Positions 1 to 5,006 of a DNA stretch of 11,769 bases are shown here, piece by piece. The position numbers were made by a program, and so were the translations under genes. The number at the start of each line of letters is the position of its first letter. Position 1 is the first letter of the stretch. Location: contig JAUVEK010000031.1 of the NCBI GenBank assembly GCA_030594795.1, positions 1 through 11,769 of the forward strand, given 5' to 3'. The DNA is from Candidatus Nanohalarchaeota archaeon. Lineage in GTDB: Archaea > EX4484-52 > B79-G9. Below the pieces are notes generated by a model, which did no database searches, was not told the origin of the DNA, and was given only the letters and a program-made list of their open reading frames with translations.

Positions 1-230
1 CAAACATCGTAGTCGGTGGCATATTCTCAAGCATCCTCATAACCTCAATACTGATATTTTTGATAGACAAAAACAAATTCACTTCAATCAGCAGCATAAT
101 CTACAAAAAACTTGGGCTTCACAAAAACAAAGCACCACAGCGCAACCACGAAGAAGATAAAGAAGAAGAAGAAACTCACAAGGAAAACTCATTCGCTGAA
201 GACATAAAGATAATCTCAAAAGCAGTTTAG
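1..230 (+). CDS. C-terminal end of a membrane protein (5' end outside window)
   Basis: An open frame enters from the left edge (first full codon at position 3) and stops at TAG 228-230. About 75 residues are visible. They begin with a hydrophobic stretch rich in Ile, Leu, Val and Ser that looks like a transmembrane helix and is closed by a basic turn (IDKNK). A polar cytosolic-looking tail follows, containing the acidic run EEDKEEEE and ending in SKAV. Codon use (many C- and A-ending codons) resembles the operon further right. The family cannot be recognised from this fragment, and the topology is inferred from hydrophobicity only. It is followed 28 bases later by a small membrane-protein gene on the same strand. 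Confidence 0.6.
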   Translation, partial: NIVVGGIFSSILITSILIFLIDKNKFTSISSIIYKKLGLHKNKAPQRNHEEDKEEEETHKENSFAEDIKIISKAV

Positions 231-258
231 CTTGCTCTCTCTTAAGGAGATGAAAAAA

Positions 259-432
259 ATGGAAAAAACGAAACCAGCGTTATTTGTATTAGGAATTTTA
301 GCGGCATTAACAGGGGCTTTCTTAATGTGGAATGGCAGTATTTTGGGAGAAAATACAACAGGAATTGCAACTATAGTGGGCATTATCGGAATAGGCTTAA
401 TAGCCACATCCAAGTTCCGATTGCTGAAATAG
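259..432 (+). CDS. Small two-helix membrane protein, unknown function
   Basis: This 57-residue protein starts MEKTKPALF. Two hydrophobic segments lie at about residues 6-24 and 33-51, separated by a short loop (NGSILGENT), and the C-terminus is basic (KFRLLK). The start at 259 is chosen because a GGAG ribosome-binding site lies at 246-249, nine bases upstream; ATG 250 would overlap that site, and TTG 232 has no such site. The AAGGAG-type site contrasts with the GGTG-type sites of the operon genes. Leu is mostly TTA, and Phe and Gly codons are T- or A/G-ended, unlike the C-rich neighbours, so a different origin is possible. Function is unknown; two-helix proteins of this kind are common in archaea and hard to classify. 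Confidence 0.6.
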   Translation: MEKTKPALFVLGILAALTGAFLMWNGSILGENTTGIATIVGIIGIGLIATSKFRLLK

Positions 433-519
433 AACTCTATATGTTTCAAATCTTAAAGCAATTCAACATCATGGGCCAACCAAAACCTGCGCCTAACTCT
501 CTCTTTATCCACACCAAAA

Positions 520-529
520 GATATTTAAT
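520..529 (+). promoter_or_regulatory. Possible TATA box for the 89-residue gene
   Basis: The AT-rich element GATATTTAAT is preceded by A-rich sequence resembling a BRE. It lies about 80 bases upstream of the start codon at 604, which would leave a 5' leader of roughly 50 bases. The match is moderate and the region is AT-rich overall, so this is tentative. The rest of 433-603 shows no gene and no strong hairpin. Confidence 0.35.
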
Positions 530-603
530 ACTATTCACAATACAATTTATCAGAAAACAGTAACAACACAGAAATATGTAAACAGACCATCAGGTGATAA
601 ACC

Positions 604-873
604 ATGTTACATGATCAGGATGAAAAAACAATTTGCGAAAAGATTGAAGGTTTGATGGGAAACTATGACGAAATAAACAAAGCATTAGGTTATAACCACG
701 ACACATGGACAAGTCAAAACTATAAGCCGATAGACCACATCACTGGAATTGAATCCACTCTTGAAATCAGTATGATGTATCACTGCTCTCGCTTTGACAT
801 CGCAGTTATCGACGCAGACGACCATCCAGGCAAAGTAGTCTACGCCAGAGAAAAATACCCCACAATAACCTAA
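604..873 (+). CDS. Hypothetical soluble 89-residue protein
   Basis: The gene encodes 89 residues starting MLHDQDEKT. The start is well supported: AGGTGAT at 592-598, a full match to the archaeal anti-Shine-Dalgarno tail, lies five bases upstream of the ATG. There is no signal peptide or membrane segment. The protein is acidic, with two Cys residues and several His (HDTW, YHCSRFD, DDHPG). The C-terminal part (FDIAVIDADDHPGKVVYA) reads like alternating beta strands and turns, so a small alpha/beta fold is possible, but I recognise no family. It stands alone between a weak TATA element and the long non-coding stretch before the tRNA. Real coding is supported by the ribosome-binding site and C-ended codons like those of the operon. 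Confidence 0.65.
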   Translation: MLHDQDEKTICEKIEGLMGNYDEINKALGYNHDTWTSQNYKPIDHITGIESTLEISMMYHCSRFDIAVIDADDHPGKVVYAREKYPTIT

Positions 874-919
874 TAACTCAAATCACAAACCCCAAAACCA
901 CCCCCAAACAATCAAAACA

Positions 920-927
920 TTTATAAA
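920..927 (+). promoter_or_regulatory. TATA box (distal)
   Basis: TTTATAAA is a strong archaeal TATA-box match, with A-rich sequence just upstream in the BRE position. Transcription would be expected to start about 25 bases downstream, near 945-955. It then runs into the hairpin region and on to the tRNA, either as a distal operon promoter or for a short RNA. Confidence 0.5.
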
Positions 928-966
928 CTTAATCACACTAAAAAGTATATTCGCAAACTCAATCAA

Positions 967-1044
967 AATAGAGTTATTCATGGATATTTAGAGGGATCGA
1001 TTAATATTCTCTATTCATTCAACAGCCGTTGACAAAAAAACGGC
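967..1044 (+). ncRNA. Structured non-coding segment, two hairpins (possible small RNA or leader)
   Basis: Two stems are visible. AATAGAG at 967-973 pairs with CTCTATT at 1009-1015, enclosing 35 nt. GCCGTT at 1025-1030 pairs perfectly with AACGGC at 1039-1044 across an 8-nt A-rich loop. The segment follows the TATA elements at 920-927 and 945-952. TAGAG occurs a second time at 989-993, so CTCTA at 1009-1013 has two alternative partners. No C/D box pair was found and the RNA class is not recognised. It could equally be the 5' leader of the tRNA-rpo transcript. Confidence 0.3.
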
Positions 1045-1121
1045 ATCAGGAGTAGTAAGCATGTGTGGGTCAAACAATTCTAACAACATCAGACAAAACA
1101 ACCATCCAAACATAGATACAC

Positions 1122-1129
1122 TTATAAAA
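1122..1129 (+). promoter_or_regulatory. TATA box proximal to tRNA-Lys and the rpo operon
   Basis: TTATAAAA lies 48 bases upstream of the mature tRNA 5' end. Archaeal initiation about 25 bases downstream would start near 1150 and leave a short leader for RNase P to remove. It is the best candidate promoter for the tRNA and, by read-through, for rpoH and the genes behind it. Confidence 0.6.
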
Positions 1130-1215
1130 TTATCATTCAAATAGAGTAGTTCCAATTTTCAAACAAACACAAGAGTGGGCCCGTAGCTCAGTCTGGCTAG
1201 AGCACCGGGCTCTTA

Positions 1216-1271
1216 ATCGACGAGGGTGAAGCTTTTAACCAGACGGTTAATGCACCGGAATCTGAAAAGAT
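1216..1271 (+). other. tRNA intron 1, anticodon loop, position 37/38 (56 nt)
   Basis: The insertion lies after A37 (1215) and before A38 (1272), the usual archaeal position. The bulge-helix-bulge reads as follows. The outer helix is the anticodon stem. The 5' bulge is 1214-1216 and the 3' bulge 1270-1272. The central helix is 1210-1213 (CTCT) against 1266-1269 (AAAG), with three pairs and a C-A mismatch at anticodon base 34. The inner helix 1217-1219/1263-1265 is short and includes a G-T pair. Inside, GGTG (1225-1228) pairs with CACC (1253-1256), and TTAACC (1235-1240) with GGTTAA (1245-1250), giving a long hairpin with loop AGAC. The splicing endonuclease EndA should remove it. Confidence 0.85.
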
Positions 1272-1293
1272 ACCCGGGTGTCGCGGGTTCAAA

Positions 1294-1326
1294 ACGAACA
1301 ACCCGAAAAGGCAAAGTCCGTGAAAA
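1294..1326 (+). other. tRNA intron 2, T loop, position 59/60 (33 nt)
   Basis: The T loop reads TTCAAA, then 33 extra bases, then T60. The sequence forms a well-shaped bulge-helix-bulge. The outer helix is the T stem. The 5' bulge AAA (1292-1294) and 3' bulge AAT (1325-1327) flank a perfect 4-bp central helix TTCA (1288-1291)/TGAA (1321-1324). The inner helix CGAAC/GTCCG (1295-1299/1316-1320) has one A-C mismatch. Cutting after the second bulge base on each side gives exactly 1294-1326 and restores the canonical loop TTCAAAT. Flanking A runs make the boundary ambiguous by a few bases on repeat grounds alone; the motif geometry favours 59/60. Confidence 0.85.
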
Positions 1327-1365
1327 TCCCGTCGGGCCCACCAAAAAACCTTGGTGAAACACACT

Positions 1366-1605
1366 ATGAGCGAAAAAGACATACTATCCCACGAACTGGT
1401 ATCAGAGCACAAAATTCTAACAAAAAACGAATCACAAAAAATTCTAAGCCAACTCAACGTAAAACCCGATCGCCTCCCAAAAATGCGGGACACCGACCCC
1501 GTTGTCGAGATAATAGGCGCAAAAGTCGGCGACATAGTCGAAATAACAAGAGACAGCCCCACAGCAGGAAAAACAAAATACTATCGGGTAGTAATCCCTG
1601 AATAA
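1366..1605 (+). CDS. rpoH: DNA-directed RNA polymerase subunit H (RPB5-like)
   Basis: This 79-residue protein is the archaeal counterpart of the C-terminal assembly domain of eukaryotic RPB5, a small subunit bound to the jaw of the A'/A'' side of RNA polymerase. Visible family signatures are HELVSEHKIL near the N-terminus, the LPKMRDTDPVV segment in the middle, GAKVGDIVEITR, and the C-terminal SPTAGKTKYYRVVIPE. Length is normal for archaeal RpoH. The start ATG 1366 has GGTG at 1353-1356, nine bases upstream; an upstream in-frame TTG at 1351 overlaps that site and is rejected. The gene begins 22 bases after the tRNA CCA end, so its ribosome-binding site lies in the tRNA trailer. It is the first protein gene of the operon and is followed 11 bases later by rpoB2. 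Confidence 0.96.
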   Translation: MSEKDILSHELVSEHKILTKNESQKILSQLNVKPDRLPKMRDTDPVVEIIGAKVGDIVEITRDSPTAGKTKYYRVVIPE

Positions 1606-1616
1606 ACGTGTTGTAT

Positions 1617-3116
1617 ATGGACATCGCAAAAAGCTTTATAGACGAATACTCAAAAAACAATGGCTTAATAGCCCACCAGATCGAGTCATACAACGACTTC
1701 ATAGAAAGAAGACTCCAGAAAACCGTAAACGAAATAAGCAAAATAACAATCGAGCTCCCTACAGGAGAAGAACTCATAATTAAACTGGGAAAAGTATCCA
1801 TAGAAAGAGCGCAAGTAAACGAAGCAGACGGCTCAGTAAGAATGATACTGCCCCACGAGGCGCGCCTGAGAAACCTCACATACTCAACCCCTATCTTCGT
1901 GGAAATGACACCCGTATTCGAAGAAAGAGAACATGAAACAGAAACCGTAGAAATCGGCGAAATACCAATCATGGTAAAATCCGTCATGTGCCCCTTATCA
2001 AGAATGACAAGAGAAGAACTAATCGAAGCAAGCGAGGACCCCGACGACCTTGGCGGATACTTCATAGTAAACGGGACAGAAAGGGTACTAGTACTGTCAG
2101 AAGAAATCGCTCCCAACAAACTCATTCTGCAAAAAAAAGGCGAAGAAATAACAGCAAGAATAAACTGCGAAAAAAGCGGCTACGTCCAGCGCCACGTATT
2201 CGAAAGATGCCCCGAAGGCATCATAACAGCAAAATTCGCAAACCTCGTAAAAACACCAATACCAATAATCGTACTAATGAAAGCACTCGGCCTTGAAACA
2301 GACAAAGAAGTCATAGAAGCAATAGGAACAAAAGAAGAAGACATCGAAGACGTATACATCAACATCTACGACACCCAGATTGCAAACAAAGAAGAGGCTC
2401 TTGACTACATAGGCAAAAAAATGAAAGTGCGCCAGAAAGAACAAAGAGAAGAGCGCGCAACCCAACTCCTGAACAACTACCTTCTGGCACACCTCGGAAA
2501 CGAGCCAAAAGACACAATAAAGAAAGCAAAATTCCTCGGCATCGTCATGCGCAAACTAATATTACTCCACAAAGGCAAAATCAAAGAAGAAGACATAGAC
2601 CACTACTCAAACAAAAGACTCAAAATGTCTGGAGACCTCCTCGAAATACTGTTCAGGTCAATCATCATGGGCCGCTGGGGCTTAATTGCACGCCTCCAGT
2701 ACAACTACCAAAAAATGATGAAAAGAGGCAGAAAACTACTAAAACTCCAGAGCGTAGTAGTCTCCGACGTCCTCACAAAACAGATCATGAGAGCAATGGC
2801 AACAGGCAACTGGGTAGGTGGAAAAACAGGCGTATGCCAGCGCCTCGAGCGCTCAAACTTCGTAAGAACCACAAGCCACCTAAGAAGCGTCATATCACCA
2901 TTATCATCCACGCAGGAACACTTTGAAGCAAGAGAGTTGCACTCAACACAATGGGGCCGCCTATGTGCAGTAAGAACACCAGAAGGCCAGAGCATCGGCT
3001 TAAGAAACTTCCTCGCACTGGGAGCACAGGTAACAATACCTCCAAAGGAAGCTGACGTGACAAAAGTCCTCTCCACCCTGAAAAGCCTCAAAATAGAAAC
3101 AGAACAGACAAAATAA
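1617..3116 (+). CDS. rpoB2: RNA polymerase subunit B'' (N-terminal half of B)
   Basis: 499 residues from ATG 1617. B'' forms the protrusion, lobe and fork of the polymerase and corresponds to the N-terminal half of RPB2/bacterial beta. Seen in order: the start region with SYNDFIERRLQKTV, then GGYFIVNGTERVLVLSEEIAPN, then VKTPIPIIVLMKALGLETD, then DHYSNKRLKMSGDLLEILFR, then the fork region around residues 413-468 with ERSNFVRTTSHLRS and HSTQWGRLC. Length is typical for a split B''. GTG 1608 and TTG 1611 are alternative starts, but the CGTG at 1607-1610 sits where a ribosome-binding site for ATG 1617 would be, as for nusA here. The fork motif usually reading ETPEGPN is RTPEGQS (R453, Q458, S459). 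The next gene, rpoB1, begins 18 bases after the stop. Confidence 0.96.
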   Translation: MDIAKSFIDEYSKNNGLIAHQIESYNDFIERRLQKTVNEISKITIELPTGEELIIKLGKVSIERAQVNEADGSVRMILPHEARLRNLTYSTPIFVEMTPVFEEREHETETVEIGEIPIMVKSVMCPLSRMTREELIEASEDPDDLGGYFIVNGTERVLVLSEEIAPNKLILQKKGEEITARINCEKSGYVQRHVFERCPEGIITAKFANLVKTPIPIIVLMKALGLETDKEVIEAIGTKEEDIEDVYINIYDTQIANKEEALDYIGKKMKVRQKEQREERATQLLNNYLLAHLGNEPKDTIKKAKFLGIVMRKLILLHKGKIKEEDIDHYSNKRLKMSGDLLEILFRSIIMGRWGLIARLQYNYQKMMKRGRKLLKLQSVVVSDVLTKQIMRAMATGNWVGGKTGVCQRLERSNFVRTTSHLRSVISPLSSTQEHFEARELHSTQWGRLCAVRTPEGQSIGLRNFLALGAQVTIPPKEADVTKVLSTLKSLKIETEQTK

Positions 3117-3134
3117 TCAAAAAAGCGGAACACT

Positions 3135-4925
3135 ATGACAGAAATTTATCTTGACGGAATATACACTGGAAAATGCGACAACGCAGAAGAACTCGTCCAG
3201 TCACTTAAAGAAAAAAGAAGAAACAATGTACTGCCCGCGCAAATGAACATCGCGTACCACGAAGACAAGAACGAGATACAGTTGAACCTTGACGGTGGCC
3301 GCGTAAGGCGCCCCCTGATAGTAATCGAAAACGGAACTCCAAAACTCACAGACGAAATGGTAAAAGACATAAAAGAAGGCAAACTCACATGGTCTGACAT
3401 CATTGACAGGCACATAATAGAATACCTGGACGCAGAAGAAGAAGAAAACGCATACGTAGCAATCTCAAAAGAATCCTTAACAAAAGAGCACACACATCTG
3501 GAGATTGATCCTGTACTCATACTTGGAGTCGCAGCATCTCTTCTTGCATACCCTGAAAAAGATCGTGGAGACCGCCTGAACTACGGTTCACGAATGATAG
3601 TCCAGTCAACAGGCATATACCTCCACAACTACCTGCTAAGAGACGACACAACATCCCACCTCCTCATCCACTCCCAGCGGCCAATCACCAGCTCACAGAC
3701 AACCAATGCAACGGGCCTTGCAACTCATCCCACAGGCCAGAACCTCATCATCGCGATAATGCCTTACTACAGCTACAACATCGAAGACTCAATCGTGATA
3801 AACAAAAGCTCACTCGAGCGGGGCCTTGGAAGATCACTATTCATCCGCACATACATTACAGAATCAAGAAGATACTGGGGCGGCCAGGAAGACGAAATTG
3901 GTATCCCTGACCCCGAAGTCAGGGGTTACAAATCAGAGGAAAAATACTCCATGCTTGAAGAAGACGGGATAATCCCGCCTGAGACAAAAGTAAAAGACAC
4001 AGATGTACTGGTCGGAAAAACATCGCCCCTGAGATTCCTCGGCATCCAGAAAGAGATAAGAATGGGCATCAAAGACAGGAGAGAAAACTCACTAACAGTA
4101 ACAAAAGGAGAAGAATGCATTGTAGAAAAAGTAATACTCACAAGCACAAAAGACGGCAATACACTGGTAAAAGTATCAGTAAGAGAGCCCAAAATACCTG
4201 AAATCGGCGACAAATTCGCATCGCGCCACGGTCAAAAAGGTGTAATCGGCCTGATAGTGCCCGAAGAAGACATGCCATTCACAAAAGACGGTATAACCCC
4301 AGACATAATAATCAACCCCCATGCAATCCCGTCCAGGATGACAGTCGGCCAGTTGCTCGAAATTGTGGCTGGAAAAAAAGGCAGCCTTGAAGGCAAAGAG
4401 CAGGACAGCACAGCATTCAAAGGAAATGCTGATGAAATACGGCACGAGCTAAAGAAACTGGGATTCAGGGACGATGGAAAAGAAAGACTATACAACGGCA
4501 TAACCGGTGAAATCATCGACGCACCAATACTGATCGGGATGGGATACTACCAGCGCCTCTACCACATGGTCTCCCACAAGATTCACTCACGCTCACGCGG
4601 CCCGGTAGCACTCCTGACAAAACAGCCAACAGAAGGGCGCTCAAAAGAAGGCGGCCTAAGATTCGGGGAAATGGAAAAAGACTGCATCATAGCCCACGGC
4701 GCTGCAGTAGTCCTCAAAGAAAGATTCTCATCAGACAAAACCCAAATACCTATCTGCAAGGAATGCGGGATAACCGCGATACAGGACAAAATCAAAAACA
4801 AGATGTACTGCCCCCTCTGCAAAGGCTCGAAAATAGTCAACGTAGACATGTCCTATGCCTTCAAGCTATTGCTCGACGAACTCCGCAGCATGTTAATCTA
4901 CCCACAAATTGTCACTGAAGACTAA
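3135..4925 (+). CDS. rpoB1: RNA polymerase subunit B' (C-terminal half of B)
   Basis: 596 residues, a normal length for a split B'. It completes the B subunit, providing the hybrid-binding and wall domains and the C-terminal zinc-bearing clamp part. Seen: YNIEDSIVINKSSLERGLGR (residues near 215-240), then GDKFASRHGQKGVIG at 358-372 with the two conserved lysines K360 and K368 that contact the RNA end and nucleotide, then GMGYYQRLYHMVSHKIHSRS from 468 and GPVALLTKQPTEGRS, GGLRFGEMEKDCIIAHGA. A four-cysteine zinc site, C541-x2-C544 and C559-x2-C562, follows. The C-terminus YAFKLLLDELRSM is the typical helix packing against A'. The start ATG 3135 has only a weak GCGGA upstream, and the gene lies 18 bases after rpoB2, so translational coupling is likely. 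Confidence 0.97.
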   Translation: MTEIYLDGIYTGKCDNAEELVQSLKEKRRNNVLPAQMNIAYHEDKNEIQLNLDGGRVRRPLIVIENGTPKLTDEMVKDIKEGKLTWSDIIDRHIIEYLDAEEEENAYVAISKESLTKEHTHLEIDPVLILGVAASLLAYPEKDRGDRLNYGSRMIVQSTGIYLHNYLLRDDTTSHLLIHSQRPITSSQTTNATGLATHPTGQNLIIAIMPYYSYNIEDSIVINKSSLERGLGRSLFIRTYITESRRYWGGQEDEIGIPDPEVRGYKSEEKYSMLEEDGIIPPETKVKDTDVLVGKTSPLRFLGIQKEIRMGIKDRRENSLTVTKGEECIVEKVILTSTKDGNTLVKVSVREPKIPEIGDKFASRHGQKGVIGLIVPEEDMPFTKDGITPDIIINPHAIPSRMTVGQLLEIVAGKKGSLEGKEQDSTAFKGNADEIRHELKKLGFRDDGKERLYNGITGEIIDAPILIGMGYYQRLYHMVSHKIHSRSRGPVALLTKQPTEGRSKEGGLRFGEMEKDCIIAHGAAVVLKERFSSDKTQIPICKECGITAIQDKIKNKMYCPLCKGSKIVNVDMSYAFKLLLDELRSMLIYPQIVTED

Positions 4926-4930
4926 ACAAC

Positions 4931-4951
4931 AGGCGGGTGGGCGGACCGCCT
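4931..4951 (+). promoter_or_regulatory. GC-rich hairpin in the rpoB1-rpoA1 spacer
   Basis: AGGCGG (4931-4936) pairs perfectly with CCGCCT (4946-4951) across a 9-base loop. It sits in the only long spacer of the operon (81 bases) and is much more GC-rich than its surroundings. No T run follows, so it does not look like an intrinsic terminator. A processing site, pausing element or mRNA stabiliser between the B and A subunit genes is possible. The ribosome-binding site of rpoA1 (AGGTG, about 4994-4998) lies downstream. Confidence 0.45.
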
Positions 4952-5006
4952 ACAACACAATGAGGCAACACATAACACTTCAAGAAAAAAACAAGGTGCA
5001 AAACAA

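Larger units (their letters stand above)
874..1176 (+). other. Gene-free leader region with promoters and hairpins upstream of the tRNA/rpo operon
   Basis: This stretch of about 300 bases has no convincing gene. It holds a TATA box at 920-927 (TTTATAAA), a second TATA-like GTATATTC at about 945-952, and a third box at 1122-1129. Two hairpins lie at 967-1015 and 1025-1044. A short imperfect repeat occurs twice just downstream of TATA elements: TCAAAATAGAGT at 963-974 and TCAAATAGAGT at 1137-1147. A 27-codon frame at 1061-1144 with AGGAG upstream is present but overlaps the promoter. The area could be tandem operon promoters, or a promoter plus a short untranslated RNA; no C/D box pair was seen. 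Confidence 0.5.
1177..1343 (+). tRNA. tRNA-Lys (anticodon CUU), two introns, CCA encoded
   Basis: The acceptor stem GGGCCCG (1177-1183) pairs fully with CGGGCCC (1333-1339), followed by A73 and a genome-encoded CCA (1341-1343). The D stem GCTC/GAGC encloses a 10-base loop with the conserved GG. The anticodon stem CCGGG (1205-1209) pairs with CCCGG (1273-1277), and the loop spliced as CTCTTAA gives anticodon CUU. The variable region is GTGTC (1278-1282). The T stem GCGGG (1283-1287) pairs with CCCGT (1328-1332), and the loop spliced as TTCAAAT is canonical. Removing 56 nt (1216-1271) and 33 nt (1294-1326) leaves 78 nt with CCA. The mature sequence closely resembles archaeal tRNA-Lys. The gene ends 22 bases before rpoH and is probably cotranscribed with it. 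Confidence 0.92.

Noticed and set aside
967..1044. C/D box or H/ACA guide RNA.
   Set aside because: No C box (RTGATGA) and D box (CTGA) pair is present, and no ACA at the proper distance from a closing stem could be identified.
1061..1144. A 27-codon frame starting ATG 1061 with AGGAG eight bases upstream.
   Set aside because: It overlaps the TATA box of the tRNA/rpo operon, is rich in Asn without any recognisable pattern, and its binding site could arise by chance. Not enough to call a gene.
1197..1562. Open frames on the minus strand across the tRNA, rpoH and rpoB2.
   Set aside because: They are shadows of a strongly biased coding strand and the tRNA. They lack ribosome-binding sites and any family resemblance.
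1278..1601. A 107-residue + strand frame overlapping the tRNA 3' half and rpoH, rich in Arg and Lys.
   Set aside because: It covers rpoH in another frame and the tRNA body; the low-complexity Arg/Lys/Pro content is a frame artefact.
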